Assembly: GCA_002914845.1 (NCBI GenBank)
Contig: JXTC01000097.1
Span: 215,748 to 279,747 of the forward strand
Origin: Trema orientale
Lineage: Eukaryota; Streptophyta; Magnoliopsida; Rosales; Cannabaceae
Direction of reading: 5' to 3'
Length of the DNA stretch: 64,000 bases
The notes below the pieces were generated by a model. It searched no databases, was not told where the DNA came from, and worked only from the letters and a program-made list of their open reading frames with translations. Both the position numbers and the translations under genes were made by a program. Shown piece after piece: positions 1-11,157 of this stretch; position 1 is the stretch's first letter, and each line of letters opens with the position of its first letter.

Positions 1-835
1 GCGATACTGTTCATCTTCTTCCTAGGCTCGTACTCCATGCGGAAAACTAAAATGTAAGCTCAAATCCACATTGTTATTATTACCTCAAATCTTAGAAAGG
101 GTAGGAAACTCATATCAAGATGCTAAGAGAAGAGAAGAATAATGTAAGAGAGATTGCTTTTTTTGTTCCTTTTTTTTTTTTCTGGATAAACTGCTCGTAT
201 GGTGCTCAATTGCATTTTCTCTTCACGCTGGGATTCTTTTTTGTTTTTTGTTTTATATTTTATATTTTAATATTTTATTTCTTTTATCTTTTACATAAAT
301 TAATTAAGGGTGTAGTAGGAAATTTATAAGCTTTATTACCGTGGAGGTTATGCAACTAAAAAACGTTTTTAAAAGGTTATGGACCAAATAAAAAAGTCAT
401 TTAAAGTTATAAAACTGAATGGCCCGTTCTAATTTTGGGACCAAAGCCGAAGGGTTTTGCTAAAACCCTAATTTTCAGTTTTGATCGTTTGATTTAAGGG
501 CCGACTTGCATCATCAGTAACAAGACCCCGTTTCGACTAAAAACGACGATAACCGTAAGCCTGAAAAACGACATAGAAAGACAAAACTCGAAAAGCAAAT
601 GCAAGAACGAAAATAAACTACAAAATCCGGAAACGACAACATCATACAAACGACAAAAATAAAAGCCAACGTCGAATTTTCAAAACGACAATGACTTACT
701 TGCAAAGGCGGAAAAGGTAAAATGACACATTGATTATAACAAAATTAGCATAAAAGCAACAAAAACATCACAAATTTTTCTATTTTTTTTAAAGGAAAAT
801 CATAAAAATCATGATATTAATATTATCGATTAATA

Positions 836-1145
836 AGAAAGAAATTTGTGAAAAGATTTCGAATATGGTGTATGTTTAAAAATTACAATTTAATGCATCA
901 ACTTTCGAGAAAAATTTGTGGAAACTTTTCGAATATATGTTCAAAATTACAATTTAATGCATCATTTTTCAAGAAACAAGGTAATTCAACGTACCTTCTG
1001 CTTCCACCGTAATTGGCTTGGTTCAGTCAACATACTTCTTGAATTTGTGAAAACTTTTCGAATATAGTGTATGTTTAAAATTATAATTTAATGCATCAAC
1101 TTTCAAGAAACAAGATAATTTAATGCACTTTCTGCTTCCACTATA
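836..1145. repeat. Degenerate direct repeats (three units)
   Basis: Three related blocks begin near 842, 913 and 1040. Each carries a phrase like AATTTGTGAAAACTTTTCG followed by ACAATTTAATGCATCA and a CAAGAAACAAG-like tail. Spacing is irregular, so this is an old local duplication rather than an active satellite. Confidence 0.6.
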
Positions 1146-1148
1146 ATT

Positions 1149-1218
1149 AGTTTGGTTTATTCTAGGAATGACAATGTAACCCAAGTTTGGTTTATTCTAG
1201 GAATGACAATGTAACCCA
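1149..1218. repeat. 35-bp tandem duplication
   Basis: Two adjacent copies (1149-1183 and 1184-1218) begin AGTTTGGTTTATTCTAGG and end AATGTAACCCA. They read the same base for base, so this is a recent duplication. Confidence 0.85.
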
Positions 1219-1754
1219 CAGTTACGGACATTCGTGATTATTCGATCCAAACGGATAGAAAAAAAACCGCTTAAGCGGAAAAATGATTGGGATAGAAAAT
1301 AATCACAAAGAAAAATTATTATACATATAGATATTTATTTAATTTTAAACTATTTATATTCTTATATCTTTAGTAAAATAATGAATTTGGAGAGTTATAT
1401 GTATTTATATATTTAAATTTTAGAGTTTGAAAATTATTAATGTATTGTCGCGTTTAATGTTTTGTTGATTATGAAAAGGATTTAGTATTTTCAACTTTAA
1501 TTTTTAATATTTTATTATTATAAATGGGTAATAAGTAATTAGGTTTTTTCCGTTATCCGTTGGTTGATGCCCGCACCGTTCCCACATCTAAAAGAATAGT
1601 TAACGAGGCAGGTATGATATTGTGATTGACTTTTGGGGATGAGGATGATAACTGAAAAATCATTCCCGATCCGCCCCATTGTCATTCCTAGTTTATTCAA
1701 TCAACATACTTCTAATATCTAATGAGGAATATCAAACAATTATTTTGGGTAGGA

Positions 1755-2095
1755 TTCTAGAAGAGTGTTTATAAGAAATGGCCTATTTTGCACCTGTTTG
1801 ATAAATGATCGATTTTATAATTTTATTATGATAAATGACAGTTTTTTCAGTTGATATATTTTTTATAATGTAAATCAATTTTTCAAAAAATAAATCAATT
1901 TCAAGAAATAGATCAATATATTTTGACATACTAAATATGAAAAACGGCCAATTTTTAAATAGTTTTCAAAATTTGGACTTTTTCCAACAATGTTTAAAAA
2001 TGATTTTTTTGTAAACTATGATATAAAATTCAGCCATTTGGCCAAAAGACCAATTATAGATCGGTTATATCCAATAAAATATGCTATTGGCCAAT
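1755..2095. repeat. Dispersed AT-rich repeat, copy 1
   Basis: This block matches the reverse complement of about 6605-6870. Shared phrases include a TAATAAATGACC-like start, ATCAATATATTTTGA, CATACTAAATATGAAAAA and a GGCCATTTGG-like end. No terminal inverted repeats or target duplication could be fixed, so the class is open (MITE or SINE-like). Confidence 0.5.
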
Positions 2096-3069
2096 CCAAA
2101 CCAAAATATAGTAGATTTTAGATTTAAGAATCTAATCTAATCTAATTTTGTCTTTAGATAAAATTCACCCTGTCTAATTGATCGGATCATTGGTTTTCTC
2201 TTTGCCTTAGGTTAGTTTTACTCTAGGACCTTTCCTTTCATTAAAAAATACAAAATTATTATAAAATTAAATAAAGAGGATAATCTATTAAAAAAAATAA
2301 CATATAAGTGTAAGAGGTGGTAATGTTGAATAGTAACATTTGTAATACTAAAAATTTTGATAAGTTAGATACTTGAGAGTATAAAATATAGCGTAGTATG
2401 TGCTGGATTTTAGTGCTAATCTAATATATAAATTATATGTAATAAGACAAAATAAATATATTTAATAATACTTTTACGTGTCGTTTCGAAAAAAATAATA
2501 CTTTTAAGTGTATGTATACATAGGATTTCAAAAATTTGTATCCGATCTAATTCAAACAACATTAGATTTTAAAATTTGTATATAATCTAATCCGATCAAG
2601 ATTTGATATACAATCTTTTTAAATTGGATTAGATCGAATCGGTTAATTATCTAATCATGTTGAATAAATTGTACAATCCTAATTAAGGACAGTCTACCTA
2701 AAAAATCGAATCTTATAACAAAATGACCTACTTTTGAGCTTATTTTAAGTAAATATCTTCTTTTTTAAAAAAAAAAAATCTTGTATAGTAAGATGATCCA
2801 TTATCATTGTACAAAGTATAAAATATAATGTAGGCAGTCTCACTACATAAACTAAATGGGTATATAAGTTGATACACCGAATGTCCGACTATTTAATTAT
2901 AAAATATTAAAAAAAAAGACATTTATTAAATTATATTGTAAAAGAAAGACATACAGTAATTTCCCTGATACTACTAAATTATTATCACTTGTCACGATCA
3001 TCAAATTTATTTATTTATTTATTTATTTTCAATCACTTACAACTTGCTATACAAGTTCTCAGATACCCA

Positions 3070-3075
3070 TATAAA
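3070..3075 (+). promoter_or_regulatory. TATA box of serpin 1
   Basis: TATAAA lies about 77 bases upstream of the ATG at 3152, in AT-rich promoter sequence. This is a normal distance for a plant gene with a short 5' UTR. It is inferred from motif and position only. Confidence 0.5.
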
Positions 3076-3151
3076 GTACGAAAGGAGCCAACTTTTTTCT
3101 CATTTCTCTTCTCAAAGCTTTTCCAACCCAAAACCAGCAGAAGAAAAAGCC

Positions 3152-4810
3152 ATGGAGTTGAGTATGCAAATAGCCCTTGTGGACCAACAAACAAAGAACT
3201 TAGGTAAGAATTTCATATTCTCACCATTGTCGCTGACGACCCTTTTGAGCATGGTGGCTTCTGGACTCAAAGGGGAGACTTTGGAGCAGTTGATGTCTCT
3301 CTTGGGGCTTAAAAGCTTAGCCGATCTCATCACAGAGTCTTGTCGATTAGTGGCCATGGCTACGTCTGAGAATGACGAAGGCCCTCTACTTTTCTCTTCT
3401 GCTAATGGTGCTTGGGTCGATAAGAAATACAAACTCAAGCCTTCGTTTCAACAAGTTTTGAGGACCATATATAAAGCTGACTCCTTTACTCTAGATTTTG
3501 GCAACAAGGTGAGTACATAGTTACTACATTTCTACATTTTTTTTCTCTCTATGTTTAGTCTTTTTTGCTTTCTTGATCTTTTTGTGCCCTGATGACTATA
3601 GAGATTCTTGTTCAAAAACCCTTTTGACTTCTTTTATCTTTGAATATTATAACTTGTAGTGACAGTTGTAGATTGTTCAAAGTAGATAGGACTTGTAATT
3701 TAGATATATAGAACTGATTTTAATTTATGGGTATATTAGGATTTTGGTTTTTTCACTTTGTTTTTGGTAGTTTCTTTGGTTTATCTTCCATTTGGAAAGA
3801 AAAGTAGTCTCACTTTCTCACATAATTAATTGACAGATTAAAGAACTATATGATGATGATTTGGATATTAATCTCTGTTTTTCGTGGCTTTGTTCTTATT
3901 TGTGATAGCTATGTACACTTGTGAATGTTAGACACATATACTTGTGAGTTAATATTTGTGTGGCTTAGAGAGGTAATAGATGAGGTCATTCCCATGGTTC
4001 TGTATTTTCTAAACTTGTAATTTAATTTTTGTGAAGCTTGAAGAGGCACTAAAAGAAATTGATTCTTGGGTGGAGAATTCAACTAAAGGGCTAATCAAAA
4101 AGAGTGTTCCGAAGCAGTTTGTGCGTAATGATACCGTGCTAATCCTTGCAAATGCTCTCTACTTCAAAGGAACTTGGGCACGTCCTTTTCATCCGTTTTA
4201 CACTAAAAGCAAGAATTTCTACACCCTCGATGGAAATGTTGTTGAGGTTCCCTTCATGCACGAGTTTTGCAGGATCTATTCATATGGAACCTCTCAAGGA
4301 TTTAAGATCATTAGGTTGCCTTATAAAGATGGCAGTCAAAAGGGGCTTCGCTTTTCTATGTACATTTTTCTCCCCGATGAGAAAGATGGGCTGCCTGACT
4401 TGCTGAAACAATTGAGTTCGGACTCAGCACTGCTTAATCTAGAGTTCGAATTTGAGGAAGAGCGAATTAGAGAGGTAGCGATTCCAAAATTCAAGTTCAT
4501 GTATAGCATTGAAGTTTCGGATATCATGGAGCAAATGGGGTTGAGGCTAAATATCAAGGAAAATGCAGAGATGTTAGAAGATCTGAACCCCAATGCTATT
4601 ATTGAAGACATGAAAGTTTGTCACACTTGTTGTATCGAAGTTAACGAGCGTGGAACTGAAGCTGCAGCTGTTTCATTGTCTTTGGTAGGAGGAGGTGGAC
4701 CACCACCCACAGAATTCATTGCTGACCATCCATTCATGTTCATGATAAGAGAAGACTTTTCTGAAACCCCTATCTTTCTCGGAGCTGTGGTTAATCCCCT
4801 CCTGGCATGA
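3152..4810 (+). CDS. Serpin (serine/cysteine protease inhibitor), intact
   Basis: Two exons, 3152-3508 and 4037-4810, joined in phase 0 (AAG|GTGAGT donor, GTGAAG acceptor), give 376 residues. The intron falls after the DFxxK motif, as in other plant serpins such as Arabidopsis Serpin1. Visible family marks are FSPLS near residue 23, ANALYFKGTW at 157-166, the hinge GTEAAAV and the C-terminal FIADHPFMF and FLGAVVNP. By hinge counting, P17 is E323 and P1 falls at G339, in a GGGGPPP stretch, so this is not an LR-type serpin. The loop after P1 is about four residues shorter than in AtSerpin1. The N terminus (MELSMQIA) is also shorter, and there is no signal peptide, so a cytosolic or nuclear location is likely. 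The target protease cannot be predicted. It heads a cluster of three broken or doubtful copies downstream. Confidence 0.9.
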
Positions 4811-5751
4811 TCTTTAAATTTGGTTCTTATGGTCGGAGGGTTTGGTTTTGAGTAGAATAATTACCTTTTGATAAGGAGTAGAACTCGTACTAATCATCTG
4901 CTTGTTTCTAGCGACCCTATATTCTATAAGCTGTGCTTTTGTTTTCTTATGGTTATGCTTACTGCTTGTTAAGGTATGTGTTACCTATGAAGATTAGACA
5001 ATCATATATTTGTTTGTCCTTGTCATATGGTTTGGTGAAAACTATATAGAAGTCTCTTATGAACTCTGATTCTCTTCGTGAGTCAATATGGATGGAATGA
5101 TGGAACTCTTTGCAGCCAAAGAAAGAAAATATGGAATTACATATGATAATAACTTTTTTCCATTTTCTTTGAAGTGCATGGCTTACTGCTTTAACACCGG
5201 TTTCTATTATTTGGTTCACGAATCAATAGTCATAGAGTATCGCAAAATGATTTTTGAGTCGACGTACGGCCCCAAAGGCTGAACTTTGATATGTTATGGA
5301 TATTTTAGCATCGAGTATCTTGGACAAAATTACCAATTTCTCAATACACATGAAACATAAAAAGAAGAGAGGTTTTAACTGAGTGATACACTAGAAAGAC
5401 AAATTTGATTTAAAAAGAAAAACAACTTAACATCGAACAGAACAGTGTATTCCCATAGGAATAAACTTGCTTCAAGTTTGGTTTCCAAAAGAAGTTGTCA
5501 ATTACCCAAAACAATTATAAAAAACAAAGGAAAACAAAAAGGTTGGTTTCCAAAAGAACTTGTTTTCTGGTACGGTATAATTATGACTTGTTAATATCAG
5601 TCATTAATCTATCTGTTCTTTTTCAGTGATAACTTGTTTGCTCAAGTTTTCTAATACTTAACAAGAAAGGAGCTTTCATAAATTTCATCTTCCACAGAAG
5701 AAAATAGCAAACCCAGTAGATTTCTCTAGTCAAATTAGTTTTTTCCAAACT
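4811..5751. other. Intergenic, serpin 1 to serpin fragment
   Basis: Holds the serpin 1 3' UTR and AT-rich spacer. Short open frames on both strands show no family resemblance. No element ends or RNA genes were seen. Confidence 0.5.
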
Positions 5752-5960
5752 ATGGAGCTGAGTATGCAGATAGTGAAGAAAGCCCCTGTGGACCAAGACT
5801 CAAAGTACTTGGAGAAGAACCTTTTATTCTCGCCGATGACAACCCTTTTGAGCAAGGTGGCTTCTGGACTTGTGGACCAAGACTCAAAGTACCTGGAGAA
5901 GAACCTTTTATTCTCGCCGATGACAACCCTTTTGAGCATGGTGGCTTCTGGACTCAAAGG
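5752..5960 (+). pseudogene. Serpin 5' fragment with internal 84-bp duplication
   Basis: ATG at 5752 opens MELSMQIVKKAPVDQ, clearly like serpin 1. It covers only helix A to strand 6B (FSPMTTLLSMVASGLKG). An 84-bp unit is duplicated in frame (5788-5871 and 5872-5955), so the 28-residue block VDQDSKYLEKN...VASGL occurs twice; the copies differ at few bases. Serpin similarity stops at 5960, exactly where a foldback element begins, and the rest of the gene (about 90%) is not found downstream. A functional inhibitor is excluded, since the reactive centre loop is missing. Confidence 0.85.
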
Positions 5961-6210
5961 AAAAGTGGTACTTTCTAAATATTTTTTAAAAAATGTTATT
6001 TTTCTAAAACGTTTTATAAGTAATATTTTTCTAAATTAATCCTAGATTTTTCAAAAAATTCAGCTCATCCAGGATTTTTCAATGGGTTTCTGTCAAAATT
6101 CTAGGCCAAAAATACAAAAAATTGAAAAATTGCAGATGATTTTTTTTTTAAAAAATCCCGGATTTATTTTAAATATCATTTTTAATTTTTTTTAGAAAAA
6201 TACCACTTTT
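5961..6210. mobile_element. Foldback MITE-like element
   Basis: The ends AAAAGTGGTA and TACCACTTTT are perfect 10-bp inverted repeats, and the flanking arms (TTTCTAAATATTTTTT against its partner) continue the pairing imperfectly. It abuts the broken end of the serpin fragment. No matching target duplication was found, because the right flank is not serpin sequence. Confidence 0.55.
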
Positions 6211-6604
6211 CTTCATAATTGATATTTTTCAATGGTACTTTTAACCAGTTAGATAACTTAGGATAACTAATTTAGTTACTTGAGATAACTAGTTAAATTA
6301 GGTAACTTGATTGGTTACTTAAAGTATCTCATCAATTAGTAAAAAATGATATTTTTTAAATATTTTTAAAAGTAATATTTTTTTAATTAAAATCAGAGAT
6401 TTTTTTATTTTTTTTTGAAAAAATAATATAAAAAATCAAATTTCCTCTTTTCCAATTTTTGGTAGTTTGGGCCTAGAATTTTGTAAGAATCCTATATTTG
6501 TAATTAAGAAGTGAAAGTTATTCCAAACGGCCCAATCTCCTAACACCAAAAACAGAAAGAGGAAAAAAAAGAAATAATTTTGACATTCAAATGGGCAATC
6601 TAAT

Positions 6605-6870
6605 AGAGAATTATATGGGACTTTTTAACCAAATGGCCGAATTTTAAAAATTATTTAAAAAATAACTATTTTTCATATTTAGTATATCAAAATATATTGA
6701 TTTATTTTATTAAAAATTAATTTATTTTATAAAAAATAGATCAACTAAAAAAAAAGTAAGTTATCCAAATAAAATTATAAAATGGTCATTTATTAAATAA
6801 GTGTAAAAAATGACCATTTTTAAAATTGATTTGAAAAAGGCCATTTTTTATAAATACTAAATTTTTAATA
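6605..6870. repeat. Dispersed AT-rich repeat, copy 2 (inverted)
   Basis: Reverse-complement relative of 1755-2095, sharing CATATTTAGTATATCAAAAT and the ATGGTCATTTATTAAATAA end. The two copies lie in opposite orientation on either side of serpin 1 and the fragment. Confidence 0.5.
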
Positions 6871-6960
6871 CCTTTAAGTAAATAGACAACGTTATAGTTA
6901 AATAAAAATATAAATTGGATACTATTTTTATGTTAACCAAATCACAATGAGATCTTACAT

Positions 6961-7104
6961 AATACTGTTTTGGTAACCAAAGTCCTAATGGGATAGGATC
7001 AACTAATAATTACCCCATTTTTGGAACATTCTAATACTGTTTTGTTAACCAAAATTCTAATGAGATAGGATCAACTAATAATTATCTCATTTTTTGGAAC
7101 ATAC
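6961..7104. repeat. 72-bp tandem duplication
   Basis: Two adjacent units (6961-7032, 7033-7104) begin AATACTGTTTTG and share GGATAGGATCAACTAATAAT. A few substitutions separate them. The rest of 6211-7278 is AT-rich spacer with A/T-homopolymer runs and no gene. Confidence 0.8.
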
Positions 7105-7278
7105 CCATTCTAGTGAAACTAGGACAAAAAGACAAAAAAAGGAAAAAAGTAAATGATTTATAATTCTTTCTAACACCAAAAAAAGGGAAAAAAAAAGGAA
7201 AAAAAAGGATAATTTGGATTACTCAAAGGGGCACGATAAACCCACCAAAAAAAAAAAGTGATAAAAAGAATTAGCCTT

Positions 7279-7286
7279 TATAAATA
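7279..7286 (+). promoter_or_regulatory. TATA box of serpin 3
   Basis: TATAAATA lies about 70 bases upstream of the position equivalent to the serpin 1 ATG, mirroring the serpin 1 promoter. The promoter core therefore survives although the start codon does not. Confidence 0.5.
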
Positions 7287-7349
7287 GCTTCTCAACTTTC
7301 CTTTGTATATGTAAATTCTAATACATGAACATAGCTAAGAATAGACACC

Positions 7350-8730
7350 GTGGAATTGAGTAGGCAGATAATGAAGCAATTTCTTCTCAATGAAGAACAT
7401 GAGTTGGAGAAGAACTTCATGTTCTCTCCATTGTCAATCAACACCCTGTTGAACATTATTGCCTCTGGCCTCAAAGTCGGGCTCACTTTGGAGCATCTAT
7501 TATCTCTCTTGGGATCCAAAAGCGTGGATGATCTCAATGCAAAGGCTATCGATGATCATGAAATGTTAACCCCCATCTTTTCATCCCCTAAGGCTCAAGG
7601 GCCTGAAGTATGTTCTGTTAGTGGCTTTTGGGTTGACAGGAAATACAAGTTAAATTCTCTTTTTCAGCAACTCATTCAAACATTATACAAGGCAGAGTCC
7701 TCCACTCTTGATTTCGAAAATGAGGTTATATTAATTTTCACTCGCTATTAGCTAGTCTCTTACGTTAGTTTATTACCTTATTTTTTGTGTATTAATATAT
7801 ATGATGCATCATTAGAGGTGTGAGTTCCACAAGTGAAGTTTATATTATTTTTTTCACTCATTTTCTGATTTGAATAAAATAATATGTTTATAACATAATT
7901 TTGACTTGTGCAATATTAGATATGTTGGTGAACACAGGAGATGCAACAAATGAAATTAATAGTTGGTGAGTAAGGCAACTAAGGGACTTATCAAAACTTT
8001 ATTCCAATATGATTCACTGAAAGATACAGCATCGATTTTGGCAAATACTCTCTACTTCAAAGGAGCTTGGAATGAGCCATTTCATACATCATACACTAAA
8101 TGCGAAAATTTCTATGCTCTCAACGAAGATGTTATAGAAGTTCCATACATGTGCTCGGAAAATGAGTCGTACTCATATGCAACCTCCAAGGGATTCGAGA
8201 TCCTCAATTTGCCTTATTATGGTGGATCAGGGAAGTTTTCCATGTACATTTTCTTGCCTGATGAGAAAGATGGATTGCTTAACTTATTGAATCAGTTTAT
8301 ATCAGATCCTAATCTTCTTAATCTACAAGAAATTAAGTTTGAGATAGTGGAGATTGAGAACTTATGCGTACCCAAATTCAAGTTCAAGTTCGAGTTTGGA
8401 GTTTCAAATATGATGGAGCGATTGGGACTTTGGTTGAATCTTAAGGTGGATGCAGAGATAATAGAAGCTATCAGTAATTTTGATGATATCAATGATGCTC
8501 ATTTTTCAAATAGGTTGAAAGTTTTTCATAGTTGTTGTATTGATGTTAATGAGTACGGAACTGAAGCTACAAGTGCAATGGCGGGGTATGAAGTAACAAA
8601 CTGTCTATACTATTCTTCTCCGCCTATAAATTTCATAGCTTATCATCTTTTCATTTTCATGTTAAGAGAAGACACCACCGGAACTCTCATTTTTCTTGGA
8701 GATGTGGGTAATCCACTCCTAAATGATTAA
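7350..8730 (+). pseudogene. Serpin copy 3, decayed or borderline
   Basis: Exon 1 is 7350-7724 and exon 2 runs to 8730. The codon aligned with serpin 1's ATG reads GTG here, so translation could only start at the in-frame ATG at 7371 (MKQFLLNEEHELEKNF), losing seven residues of helix A. After the natural acceptor (near 7938) the frame DATNEINSW meets TGA, because one G is missing from the TGGGTGAG expected there. Splicing to a cryptic AG at 7961-7962 would restore phase 0 and skip only about nine residues. The rest of exon 2 is open and serpin-like (TLYFKGAW, FSMYIFLPDEKDG). The hinge is EYGTEATSAMA, and the usual DHPF motif reads YHLF. These changes point to relaxed selection; a shortened product is possible but unlikely to inhibit. 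Confidence 0.75.
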
Positions 8731-8734
8731 TATC

Positions 8735-10105
8735 TGTTAGGTCCAAGGCATTGACAAGTGTTGGCAAATAATTGACAAAAATAATAAACTCAAGTTGTTG
8801 TGAGAAAACTAACAAATTGTTGCAACAGGTCTGCTGATGTTGTAATATACTTGTTGCAACAGATTTATAGGATTGTTCGCAACGGATTTACACAGGCCGA
8901 AAATCCAATTTTGGAAACTTTTTGTTCTTGTATCTTTTAGCCTAAGTTTCCTTATTAAACATTTCTAGAAGGATAATAGGGATTATTGCTGATTGATTTT
9001 CGTGATTAAGATGGACCTAATTAATTGAGATATTTTATCTCAATTTTTCTTTGATTAAGTTTCCATATTTAGATTGATTCTTGCTCTTTATTACCTCAAA
9101 TCTTGGATAATGATTTTTTACAGGTGTATAAGCAGAATCAAGATAATATTTCGTCCATTATGGTGCAGAATATGTCCTCATNATTTTATGAGCTGTCAGG
9201 ATTTTCAGGCAAAATCTGTTGCAACAGATTATGCTGTTTATGGAAAGTTTTCTTATTTGATTTTGATTGACTCTAATTAATTGTGAAATCAATCTTTGTC
9301 TTTAAGGAAGGATTTTACAGGTATAAAAGAGTGATTTCAGAGCGAAAATCGTGGAGAACTTCTCTCAATGCACCTGAACACTTTTTAGGGACAATTCATG
9401 AAAGCTGTTGCAACAGATTTCAGACTGTCCAAATAAGGAATGACAACAGATTTTGTGGCAAATCATTCCTTTCTTATTTTCAGCCTTTTCACACCAAGGA
9501 AGCACGAAATTGGAGTTGGAAATTCATCTATAAAAGCTCACCAAGTCCAAGAGATTTGTATGCACTTCACTTGAGAGGAAATACTCTTTGAGAGAGCTTT
9601 TGTATAAGGCATAGAGTTTGTTCTATTGCCATTGTGAGACTTAGAGAGCTTTAGAGTTTTCTAGGTACTTTGTTTGAGTGCATCTTATTCTTTGGGAGGA
9701 AGAGCAACACGTCTTCGAGAGGAAACAGATCCGGAGCAGTGAAGGGAGTTCACGTGTGAAGGATCAACAAGACGAGGGGACTCGCTAAACAAGATTGGTG
9801 GAGTTGTTACAACACATTGCGGCAATTGAAAAGAGTGAGTCTTTTATTGCGTCAGTCAATTGGTGTTTGTAATCTTGATACTTTACGAATTTGTTTAATC
9901 TCTGGGCGTGGCCCTGTGGAGTAGGAGAGGTCCGAACCACGTTAAAAAATGTCTTGTGTTCATCTCTTTATTTTTTATGTTCTGTTGCAACATATGCACT
10001 CGTTGTTGCAACATATTTTATCCGCATGTTACAACATAATTAATTAATTATTAATTTAATCAATTAATTATTTATTTGGTAATATCTAACAAAGCAGATC
10101 TTTCA
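8735..10105. mobile_element. Solo LTR-like fossil (LTR retrotransposon, probably Ty1-copia)
   Basis: The insertion starts TGTTAGG just after the serpin 3 stop. An end at 10105 (…TTTCA) gives matching 5-bp flanks ATATC on both sides; an alternative end at 10091 gives a longer terminal pairing (TGTTAG with CTAACA) but no flank match. The 3' part has the GGGCGTGG…GAACCACGTTAAAAAATG style seen in copia LTRs. No internal coding region was found, so it looks like a solo LTR. It carries six exact copies of the palindrome TGTTGCAACA and one assembly N. Decayed and not coding; age not estimated. Confidence 0.6.
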
Positions 10106-10992
10106 ATATCTTTCAACTTTTTTTGTTTGATTCATATAAATTTAATAATGGACAATGATGTCTTTGACTTATTCTTATTTATTTATTCTGCAATACAATT
10201 TAATAATCAAATATTTTGAGCCAGCTACTTTTCTAGCTTATAATTATTTGTTATATATCCTCTTGATCACGATTTTGTTATTTGTTATGATCTTGAAAAG
10301 GAACTTCATATGATGGCAATGTGTTCATTATTCTTTTAATGCAATGGTTTTAATTCTTGTGGCAAAGAGTGGTTACGAGCTTAGTTTAGCAGTGATCACA
10401 CTTCTTTCCAGCGTGGAGTCCGAGTTCGAATCCTCACTCTTCCAAAGAAGGAAAAAAAAAAAATCTTGTGGCAAAGAAAGAAAAACATGATTTGGCAAAA
10501 TTTTAATTAGAGATGTAGCCACATCTCTCCATACCCGCTTGATTGTCATCATAATCATAATTGGCATAATATGAGGACTTGTAAAAACAAATTAAAAGAG
10601 TAATTAAGTATTAGCCACGGAGTACTTGGCTAAATTATTCGTTGTTAATGGAGCGGGGCACTTTAATAACTTTACTGGAATTAAAGGGGTTAAGCTAGAA
10701 TAATGGTTGGACTGGCTCTGTTAATATAGGTTCAAAAGTTGCTGACGTTGATGTTGATTTTCTTTTTTTGCCCCTGCAAAAGCCTGGTTTATTCTTGTTA
10801 TAGCTATTAATGAATCATAATTATTATGTACACGTCGTAATATATAGTCGAAAGTTATTAGAATTCGCCTGCAGTTTTATGAGATAGTAACGAACCATCC
10901 AAAGATTATCCAAACTTCTTGTTAGGGACGTTTAGCTGACGGAAATGGATAGGTTTTAATTTATTGTTTTAAATTAGAATAAATTAAATTAT
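10106..10992. other. Intergenic spacer before the MULE-like segment
   Basis: AT-rich spacer holding the SINE at 10369-10463. The first part resembles the sequence downstream of serpin 4 (TTTAATAATGGACAATGATG-like), so it is the 3' flank of serpin copy 3 pushed away by the LTR insertion. No gene seen. Confidence 0.5.
10369..10463 (+). mobile_element. Short tRNA-derived SINE with 14-bp target duplication
   Basis: The element starts GTGGTTACGAGCTTAG (A-box-like GCTTAGTTTAGCAGTG), contains GAGTTCGAATCCTC (RNA polymerase III B box) and ends in an A-rich tail. It is flanked by TCTTGTGGCAAAGA at 10355-10368 and 10464-10477, an exact 14-bp target duplication, which shows LINE-assisted insertion. It is too short and has the wrong fold to be a functional tRNA gene. 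Confidence 0.8.
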
Positions 10993-11157
10993 GGATGCGT
11001 CTGTCTATAGTAGGGATACCCAATATAGCTCTATATGAGACCACCCAATCTCATCCGTCCGATTTCAAATTGCTTAATGTAAATTACGTCACATAAGAAT
11101 TAAGATTGACCCAAACTTATTTCCCCGTGGACCCGACAAACACAGCCCTTTTACCAA
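10993..11157 (+). repeat. Left MULE-like terminal inverted repeat
   Basis: Begins GGATGCGTCTGTCTATAGTA and pairs with the reverse complement of 18655-18822. Similarity ends near the CCCTTTTACC phrase on both sides. Confidence 0.7.

Larger units (their letters stand above)
1..3040. other. AT-rich intergenic flank, no gene seen
   Basis: No exon series with plant-like codon use or recognisable protein similarity is visible on either strand. The open frames here are short, low-complexity and AT-rich. The stretch contains degenerate tandem repeats (836-1145), a 35-bp perfect-looking tandem repeat (1149-1218) and a dispersed repeat copy (about 1755-2095), listed separately. The last 100 bases lead into the promoter of the first serpin gene. 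Confidence 0.6.

Noticed and set aside
120-329. 69-codon open frame, hydrophobic
   Set aside because: Phe/Tyr-rich by base composition, no family resemblance, no splice or promoter support.
10369-10463. tRNA gene
   Set aside because: Has A- and B-box-like motifs but no cloverleaf or acceptor stem. The A-tail and 14-bp target duplication identify a SINE.
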